From Astragalus membranaceus (Eukaryota > Streptophyta > Magnoliopsida > Fabales > Fabaceae): a DNA stretch of 64,000 nt. Shown here piece by piece: positions 55,982-64,000 of this stretch (positions are counted from its first letter, which is position 1; the number at the start of each line of letters is the position of its first letter). The notes under the pieces are model-generated. The model had not been told where the DNA came from. It did not search any database and saw nothing but the letters and a program-made list of their open reading frames with translations. A program made the position numbers and the translations under genes. Location: positions 184,807,068-184,871,067 of the forward strand of contig CM076846.1 in NCBI GenBank assembly GCA_039519185.1, written 5' to 3'.

Positions 55982-58900
55982 GTGGCTACGCCCGTGACGC
56001 TTGATTCACCGGCTTCAATCTTTCAATCGAATGCTTCCTCCTCTCAGTTCATCACAGGACTGAAACTGTCCCTGAAATTGGATCATAAGAATTTCTTGTT
56101 GTGGAATCAACAGGTTGAGGAAGTCGTTGCCACGCACAAGCTTCATCGACTCCTTATTAACCCTACGATTCCACAGGAGTTCGATTCCATTGACGACAAG
56201 CTCAACAACAAAGTTTCTGAGGCTTACGATCGTTGGATCGTCAGGATCAAGCACTCTTTACATGGATTCTGTCAACACTGTCGGACTCTGTGCTACCTCG
56301 TGTGCTGAATTGCAATCACGCCTACCAGGTTTGGGACACTATCCACAAGCATTTCCTTGTACACCTCAAGGAGAAATCGTGTCAGTTACGTTCTGAATTG
56401 AAGAACACGAAGAAAGGAACTCGCAGTGTTCATGAGTACGTCACACGAATTCGCGCGATTGCGAGTTCTCTAGCGGCTGTAGGTGATGTTGTATCTGACA
56501 ACGACCTAGTTGACGTCGTGCTTGACGGCTTGCCAGAGGAATACAACTCAATTGTGCTTATGGCGTTCACCAAACCTGATGCCTTGATCTTACCGAATTG
56601 GAGTCGCTTCTTCTCGTTTAAGAAGCGCAGTTAGACAAATTTCGTTAAGAGCTGGCCACTCCTGCTGTTACGACCAATCTTGCACACACCTCCTCGCGTG
56701 GTGGTCACTCAGGCAGATCCTCAGATTTCCACTCGCAACAATCCTACGGTTATTCCAACTATCGTGGTAGAGAACGTTACAGTGGTTGTGGTCGTGGCGG
56801 TCCTCCTCGCCCTACTTGCCAAGTGTGTGGTAAACCAGGTCATACTGCTGTTGATTGCTGGCACAGGTACAATGAGAGATACTCTGCTCCACCAACTCAG
56901 ATCTCTGCTGCTAGACCCTAAACAAGGCACTACTTCATCCAATGCTGCTGAAACTACAACTGAGGGAACACCACAGGCCTTATCTGCCTTCACTGCGTTT
57001 GAACCTTCTGCCAGTGCCTCAATAACCATTCCAGAAGATCTCCAAGGTCAAGGTTGGTATATGGATACTTGTACTTCCCATAGCCTAACTGCTCAATTTA
57101 CTTATTTACACCACAGCACAATTTACACTGGTCCTGAGAAGGTAACCATGGGCAATGGACACCGTTCACCTATTCACGCAGTAGGATCCACCACCTTACA
57201 CACCTCCACTAACCCTAATTTATCTTTCAAACTCAACACTGTTCTATTTGTACCAACTGCCACACGTAATTTAATCTCTGTAGGACAATTCTGTGATGAT
57301 AATCATGTGTTTGTTGAATTTCACTCATCCTTTTGCCTTGTTAAATCCCAGGATTCTAAGCAAGTCTTACTGAGAGGTGTTCGTGGAGCTGATGGAGTCT
57401 TCCTCATGCCTAGTTTGTTTTCTGTCCCTAAGGTGTCTACACCAACTGTTAATGCTTCTGTAAGTTCTCACTCTGTTACACATGTACCACCCACCACCAC
57501 CACTCACAGTAAGGTCAATAGTTTTTCAATTTGGCATCATAGACTTGGTCATGCCAACATATTAGCTGCAAAGTCTGTTCTCAATCTTTGTAAGACAACT
57601 GTACCTGTGAATGATATGTTTGTGTTGTGTAAATCATGTGCAATAGGCAAATCACATCGTACACATGCTCCACTCACTAACACCTTTTATCACACACCTT
57701 TTGAGCTCATTCACACTGATTTATGGGGTCCCTCTCCTTCACCATCTAGTGGAGGTTACTCCTATTATATCACATTTGTAGATGCTTGCACAAAATTCAC
57801 CCGGATTTATTTCCTTAAAAGAAAATCTGATTCAATCACATCATTCCATCAAATTCACAAACTAGTCACGAACCATTTCACCTCTCACATAAAAAGGTCT
57901 TCAATCTGATTCTGGGGGAGAATTTAAAGCCTTCATTCCCCACCTTAACAACCTTGGCATACTTCATAGGTTCACATGCCCCTATACGTCTCACCAAAAT
58001 GGAACAGTAGAACGCAAGCATAGACAAATTGTAGAAATGGGTCTAACTCTCTTAACACATGCCTCTTTACCTCTTAACTTTTGGGATCACAGCTTCACAA
58101 ATGCTGTGTATCTCATTAACAGATTACCAACCAAAGCCCTACCCTCGTTCATCTCACCCTATCAAGCCTTACATAGCAAACTGCCTGATTACACCACCCT
58201 CAGGTCCTTTGGCTACGCCTGCTATCCTCTTCTTACTCCCTACAACAGGCATAAACTCCAGTTTCACATTCAGCAATGTGTCAACTTAGGTCCTTCTCCT
58301 CAACATCAAGGGTTCAAGTGTCTTATCTCAAGTGGTCGTATATACATCTCTAAGGATGTTACTTTCCATGAGTCAGTCTTTCCCTATTCAAGTATGCTTT
58401 CCCAGAGTCAACCATCACAGAATCAATCATCACAGGCTGTGCCTACTAACACTAGTGACTCAAATCTTCCCCTCCCAACCATTCAACCATCAATAACTCT
58501 TCCATCAGACTCCACTACACCCAATCCTGCTCCCGCAGTTCCAGTCAGTGCCCTTCTAGACTCTGTCCACCCTAACTCTGCAACTGACATTAGTTTAGCC
58601 TCCACTACAGAGCTCACACCTGAACCACACTCTACATCAGTCATAGATTCCCCAGTTTCAGCCCCTGCACCACCAGTTCCAACCAAGACACATTCCATGG
58701 TCACCAGATCCCAAACAGGCCACTTGAAACCCAAGGTGTTTCTTGCCCATGTGGAACCTACAACAGCTAAACAGGCTCTAGCCCAACCACAGTGGACTGA
58801 TGCTATGAAAGCAGAGTATGAGGCTCTTATGAGCAAGAATACTTGGACTCTCACCAAGCTCCCTTCTCATAGGAAAGCAATTGGATGTAAGAGGGTTTTT

Positions 58901-59435
58901 AGAATCAAAGAAAACCCAGATGGTACAATTAATAAATACAAGGCTCGTTTGGTGGCCAAAGGTTACAATCAATTGCCTGGCCAAGACTATGGGGAAACAT
59001 TTTCACCAGTCATAAAACCTACAACCATTAGAGTCATACTTACCCTAGCTCTCACTTGTGGTTGGGAAATTCAACAAATTGATGTTAATAATGCATTTAT
59101 CAATGGTAGCCTTCAAGAAGAAATCTTCATGACTCAACCACCCAGCTTTGTTTCCTCAGGCAAAACACTGGTGTGCAAGCTTAATAGATCCCTTTATGGA
59201 CTGAAACAGGCACCACGTGCCTAGCTGGTATGAAAAACTTCAACAGTCTCTCCTCAAATTTGGCTTTCAGCACAGCAAGTGTGATCATTCCCTTTTTCTC
59301 TACAACAGTCAAGGTGTCAAACTGTATGCCTTAGTCTATGTAGATGACATATTGATTACAGGCTCTAATTCCACTCTGATACATGATTTAATTACCAAAT
59401 TACAGTCTCAGTTTGCTTTAAAGCAATTAGGAAAG
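55982..59435 (+). pseudogene. Copia-D gag-pol, multiply frameshifted
   Basis: Gag begins at 55982 (MATPVTLDSP). Frames change near 56255, 56600 and 56910. The zinc knuckle CQVCGKPGHTAVDC lies at 56817-56858, out of frame with the protease. The protease motif is DTCTS at 57064, where Copia normally has DTGAS, so the catalytic glycine is replaced by cysteine. Integrase: HHRLGH and HTDLWGP, one base lost near 57900 just before SDSGGEF, then NGTVERKH. RT runs from about 58790. A 4-base insertion (ctag/tagc) at 59219-59225 interrupts APRAWYE and creates a stop. YVDD lies near 59335. Confidence 0.9.
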
Positions 59436-60816
59436 TGTTGCGTGAAAACGTAGATAGTGCAAGTATACACTGTCAACAAGTAATATAGAGTAAGTGAGAT
59501 CGTTCCCACGAGGAATTATGCTAAATAACGAAAGTTTAATTTGATTAACAATTTAGTGAGGAAAGTAAATGACACACAAGTTTTGGGCAACATAAACAGT
59601 AGTAAAAAGTAAAGGGTAATGGAAATCAGTGATGAAAACAAGTCAAGATGCATTCACTTCAGTAGCTTCATTAAAATGTGATTTAGGGTACGTTCAATGC
59701 TACAGCATTAGGTGCTGCAGCAATAAGACGTTATTCTCTCGAATACTTCACACTAGGTTTCCTTGCAAGAGTTTATCTCTAAACCCTAAAGAAGTACTTC
59801 CTAGGCTGCTTGAGCACCGGCAGTATTCACCTTATGGGTTATGCCCCCCTATCTCTAGGGTTCAGCAAGGAACATCAAGATCTCTCGTTAATGTTCACTA
59901 CCCATATTACCTTGTGAGATAAATTTACAAACAATCTCTGAATTTATAAATGCTATTTAGAATAGGCGGACCATTCCTACTCTAAAATGGAAATATTTTC
60001 ACACACAAGATAAAATGCATAACATGGAACATACTTCATTAAACACATAATAATTTAGCTACATCGGATCCAGCATCTCAACTATGAGTATTTAGCTCAT
60101 ATTGAGCTTGCAAAACATGGAAAATAACTTAAACAAAATAGTAGAAGTCATATTACAAATTTCAAGGTAATAAATGATACTACGAAGAGAGAACAGTAGG
60201 AGAGCTCCAAGGATGACAATGGAGGACTGATCCAGCTCGTCCAAGTAGAATCCACCGAGAAAAATGTAACTCCAGTGATGCTGCAGCAATAGTCTCAGCA
60301 ATGGAAGTGTTTGGTAATGAAGGGTGAGCTTTTGCACGCAAGAGGAGCTATCTCTAAACTTCCCCTGACGGCAGAGCATGCTAATGAAGAAAGGGAAACG
60401 TCCTTTTATAGTGTCTCCTTGCTCACAACCCTAAAATGATGTCCTTTTTGGGAAAATGCTGCCTAGGTTAAAGGGCAATTGTGGGAAACACACATTAGGT
60501 CATATCTTTCCGTGCCATACAACTCTGACACCTGTCCTTGCCTTGATTTCCGTGTTTTCCGCACTCCCCTTGAGCTTTCTCTCTCATCTTCCGCATTTCC
60601 ACTATTGCGCACGCACCTGTTGCTGCGGCACTGACACTAAACATGATTAAATGCATTAAGGGCATCAAAATGCCCAAATTAAACCAATTCATCCCTGCAC
60701 CATTATTTCTAACCTAAACACATAATTACATCATAATTGACACAACAAGTTTATTAAATCTCCTAAAATCAAGCTTAGAAAGCAAGTAATAACCATCATA
60801 AAAGATGGTTATCACA
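59436..60816 (-). repeat. 3' LTR of the Athila-like element
   Basis: On minus begins TGTGATAACCATC and ends TTTTCACGCAACA. TATAAAAGG (minus, 60402-60410) is a good TATA box. The inner edge adjoins a textbook PPT. Confidence 0.85.
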
Positions 60817-60829
60817 CCCCCAAACTTGA

Positions 60830-62254
60830 ACCGTTGCTTGTCCTCAAGCAATGAAACTTGACACAGGCAAGCACAACTGTTAATAAGCAATCACAACCAA
60901 TGAATCAATTCAAATTTGAAGCATAAAGAAGAATCAAGCTGAGCATCAACTTTCAGACTATCACTCAATTGCAACCCTTTTGAATAATGAGTTCCCTAGC
61001 CTATTCCTGCTCAAAAGTGTGTGTGTGACACTTAACTTAGTTCAGAACAGAGCAAGGTTCAAGATTTCACTTAGCTAAGACATAGAGAGGTTTTCTTTTG
61101 GGAAAGCTAAAAAAAATTTCAAAAAGAAGGACAGACTAACAATTCATGCTCAAAAAGGGGGGTTGAGCTTGATTAAGGGCTTTGATGCAGCAATCCAGAA
61201 CTTTTAAGGCAGTGCACTTATTCAATCCTAACATTAACATTGCTGCAGCATCAGTTGCTACAGCACTACAGACTCAGAATTGTACTTTGTTCAGACTTTT
61301 GACTTGATTTTGTACTGCAATGCCTTCATTTCCATTTCTCTTCTGAATAGCATTTTTGCGTTTTTTTTTTTGCATATTAGGCAATTGCAGCACATCACAT
61401 ATTTACAGATTTTGATGCTTTGCATCCTCATTCAGATTCAAATTTACATGTCCTAAAACTATGTGCACATAACTCAACATTGCTGCAGCAGGGGTTGCTG
61501 CAGCACTGCATTCCTTCATGCTTTGCCTTAATATATCTCAGAGAACCCCCAAACTTAGTTTCTTATGCTGCCCTAAGTTTTTAGTAGAAATTTAGCAATT
61601 CCTTAGGTCTACCAACACTAGCCTAGTTTCAGATCATCTTTAATTCACTAAGTTCCTACCTAAGTTCAAGTTTAAGTGTAGGAGCAGAAACAGAATAGTT
61701 CACTCATCAAACAGGGGTGTAATCACTCATTTCTCACCATATCATCACTAAGTTTTTGCTCAACTCTAATTCTATTTTTTTTTTTAAAATTCACTAATTT
61801 GATTGCAAATAACAGAGCACAAGACCTATGTATAGCTCCCCCCACACTTAGAACTGTGCAGCGTCCTCACTGCATAAAGACAAAGGGGCAAGCTACAGAA
61901 TACCAAAAGCAGAAGCAACTACTAACAACACAACTGTTGAGTGCTAACACAGGCAAGGCTCTCAACAGGTTTATTCAAACACTAGAAACAGAAACACGCA
62001 ACTAAAAACAGAGACAAATGAAAACTAAAAACATAAAGCATAAACCAGAATCAGCAACAACAGTTGTTGCAGCAGTAGAAGCAGTGCTGCAGCATCATCT
62101 GCAGTCACACCCTCAAACTTCCAATTGCCAGAACTATTTTCCTGCAAAACAAATACAAGAACAAACAACAACACTGGTTTATTAGATTAAAAACCCTGGG
62201 CTGCCTCCCAGTAGCGCTTGGTTTAAGAGTCCTCAGCCAGACTAGCCTCTAATG
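60830..62254 (-). other. Non-coding 3' region of the Athila-like element
   Basis: No ORF with motifs. It contains the phrases ctgggctgcctcccagtagcg (near 62196) and ccccacacttag, which I associate with 3' regions of legume Athila-like elements, plus several gctgcagc motifs. Confidence 0.6.
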
Positions 62255-64000
62255 CTAGAGGTTTTGTAATTCTGTGGTGACTTTGTCCCTCACCACATGT
62301 GCTCCATGATACTGTTTCACCCTCTTACCATCAAGTTTGCATGTGGACCCAATCAGCTCTCTTCTTTGAATTTTCTCAGATGCTGCAGCAATAGGTGCTG
62401 CAACATTCACTTGCTCAGCAGATGCTGTTGCATTAAATCTCAGAATCTGATTCTCTTCATCTTGTGGTTTTGGCTGAGGTGGTGGTTCTGGTTGAGGTGG
62501 GAGCTGGGTGGGTTCTAGTTGCTGGGGTCCAACATTCCCATCAGTTTCTTTGACAACAACATCATCATGTAACCTACTTACTTCCACAAGGTCTTCTTTT
62601 TCTGATTCATCAAGAGCTTTAACCAAATGGTCACTTTGCTTATGGAAGTGTTTTTGAACTACAGAGTCAAGAGATACAACAAAGGAACATTCCTCGGCTC
62701 CTTTATCAGGAAACTTGAGGGCATTCATCACATTGAACTTGATCTCTTGGTCATTAACTCTCATAGTCAATTCCCCTTTTTGCACATCAATTAGAGTCTT
62801 CCCAGTAGCCAAGAAAGGTCTTCCAAGAATTATAGGCACCTCCTTATCTGCATCAAAATCTAAAATCACAAAGTCAGCAGGAAATACAAATTTATCAACC
62901 TTTATCAGAACATCTTCAATGATTCCCTCAAGATAGACAATAGATCTATCTGCAAGTTGAAGAGTGACAGTGGTAGGCCTAGCAATTCCAATACCAAGCT
63001 GTGTAAATATGGATTTGGGCATCAAATTGATGCTTGCCCCCAAATCACACAGTGCACGACCAGAATAGGATCCACCAATAGAACATGGTATGGTGAAACG
63101 GCCAGGGTCCTCCAATTTTCTTGGGAGCTTGCTCTGCATGATCATGCTACACTCTTCTGTCATTGCTACTGTCTCAAACTCTCACAGTCTCCTCCTCTTG
63201 GTGAGCACTTCCTTCATGAACTTTGCATAATTGGGAATTTGTTGAAGTGCTTCCACCAAAGGGACATTGATGTGTAGTTGTTTCAGCACCTCTAAGAATT
63301 ACCAAATTGTTTGTTCTCCTGAGCCTTCTTCAACCTTTGAGGAAAGGGAGGAGGAGGGTACTCTTGAACAAACTTAGGTGATGGCACCGGTGTTGCACCA
63401 GATGCTGCAGCATCAACTGCTGTCGCATCTGTTTTACTCTTTTTTTCATTTTTTTCAGAATCTTTTTCTTTTCTTTTGTCACCACCACCTGTAGTAAGTG
63501 ATGGCCCATTCAAATCCTTCCCACTCCTCAGAGATATAGCCTTGCATGTCTCCTTCCCTTTAGAAGATGAAGCTTCAGTGGTGGATGGCAAAGATCCACT
63601 CTGTCTTTGGGTTAGAGCAGTAGCTATCTGACCAATTTGGCTCTCCAAGTTCTTGATTGCAGCCCCTTGAATCTGATATTGAGTCTTTGTTTCATTCATG
63701 AAAGCTTTCAACATAGCCTCCATTGAGTTATCAGATGCAGGAGCAGATTGCTTTGCTTGAGCAGGGAATCCTGGTGGCACAGTAGGTGCTGTTGTAGCAT
63801 TGTTGCTCCATCTGAAATTTGGATGATCTCGCCACCCAGGATTGTAGGTATTTGAGTATGGATTATTACCCTTGTTGTACCCAACATAGTTGACTGAGAT
63901 AGGATTCGCAGGACACTCCCCATAAAGATGACCTCCTCCACAATAAACACAACTTGGAGAGGAACCGCATGGAGCTGGTTCAATTGCTGCTACAGTTGCT
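62255..64000 (-). pseudogene. Athila-like gag-protease, one frameshift and one stop
   Basis: The gag frame is open from the window edge (64000) to 63292 and includes a zinc-knuckle-like CVYCGGGHLYGEC (about 63950-63910) and the conserved AISLRSGKDL near 63530. One base is out of register near 63293, after which the conserved QIPNYAKFMKEVLT segment is in another frame, followed by TGA at 63184-63182. The protease then reads CDLGASINLMP (about 63040), the Athila-type active site, and GRPFLATGKTLIDV (about 62815), ending at 62255 after a Gln/Pro-rich linker. No RT follows. Confidence 0.85.

Larger units (their letters stand above)
55683..59435 (+). mobile_element. Ty1/Copia remnant (Copia-D), interrupted inside reverse transcriptase
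   Basis: The 5' LTR end (..ctctttagca, 55895) is followed by PBS TGGTATCA at 55896-55903. Gag, protease, integrase and RT follow in order. RT stops after FALKQLGK at 59435, where an LTR of another element starts. The missing RT tail, RNase H and 3' LTR probably lie beyond the nested insertion, outside the window. The outer edge of the 5' LTR is not determined. Confidence 0.88.
59436..64000 (-). mobile_element. Athila-like Ty3/Gypsy element lacking pol (gag-protease only), runs off window
   Basis: On minus, gag enters from the right edge, followed by protease (to 62255), 1.4 kb of non-coding DNA, a PPT (tcaagtttggggg, 60829-60817) and a 1381-bp 3' LTR (60816-59436). No reverse transcriptase or integrase lies between protease and PPT, so it is a non-autonomous gag-protease element. 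The left flank 5-mer is gaaag (59431-59435); its partner is outside the window. Confidence 0.85.

Noticed and set aside
1..64000. A bacterial-style gene cluster or defence system
   Set aside because: Introns, TATA boxes, plant retroelements and MITEs throughout. No operon-like array of genes.

Overview
This window looks like repeat-dense plant nuclear DNA. It is AT-rich, spliced-type introns and TATA boxes are visible, and nearly every coding stretch belongs to a plant retroelement (Ty1/Copia, Ty3/Gypsy of the Tat, Athila-like and non-chromodomain kinds, LINE) or lies beside a MITE. An Ogre-type LTR, a tRNA-derived SINE and Tat-type elements make a legume (Fabaceae) the most likely source. 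That is an inference from family recognition, not something the sequence proves. Only one convincing host gene is visible: a small serine-rich-protein-like gene at 54103-54483 on the minus strand.

Layout. 1-1550: possible 3' exons of an unrecognised gene, a direct repeat and a CACTA-like terminal array. 1550-5787: a degenerate Copia copy (minus) with one LTR. 6921-12930: a nearly complete Gypsy element with 283/284-bp LTRs that differ at two positions. 14.0-17.4 kb: Stowaway, Harbinger-like and hAT-like non-autonomous transposons. 17805-22161: a Tat/Ogre-like gag-protease remnant (minus). 22167-24940: a non-coding LTR element that has lost most of its 5' LTR.

25187-37220 is the most unusual object. 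It is a Tat-type retroelement whose two terminal LTRs are in INVERTED orientation, so both outer ends are U5 ends, and the whole is bounded by one 5-bp target duplication (actat). The arms are about 2.9-kb inverted copies of LTR, polypurine tract and a spliced antisense ORF. The unique centre encodes the end of RNase H, an archaeal-type RNase H and an intact integrase. A MULE-type MITE later entered the left arm, and an Ogre-like solo LTR with its own 5-bp duplication entered the right arm.

37.2-47.5 kb is a field of MITEs, hAT-like elements, a SINE, LINE pieces and simple repeats, many with exact target duplications. 48022-52825 is an apparently intact Copia element (one 1409-codon ORF, LTRs identical by eye) inserted into a LINE remnant. 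After the host gene, a degenerate Copia copy (55896-59435) is interrupted inside its reverse transcriptase by an Athila-like element that has gag and protease but no pol. That element runs off the right edge.

The insertions give a relative chronology. Old Copia and LINE copies were invaded by younger elements (Copia at 48 kb, Gypsy at 7 kb, Athila-like at 59 kb). No operon-like or defence-like gene cluster is present. The interest lies in genome-structural biology, above all the palindromic retroelement and its potential to make hairpin RNA.
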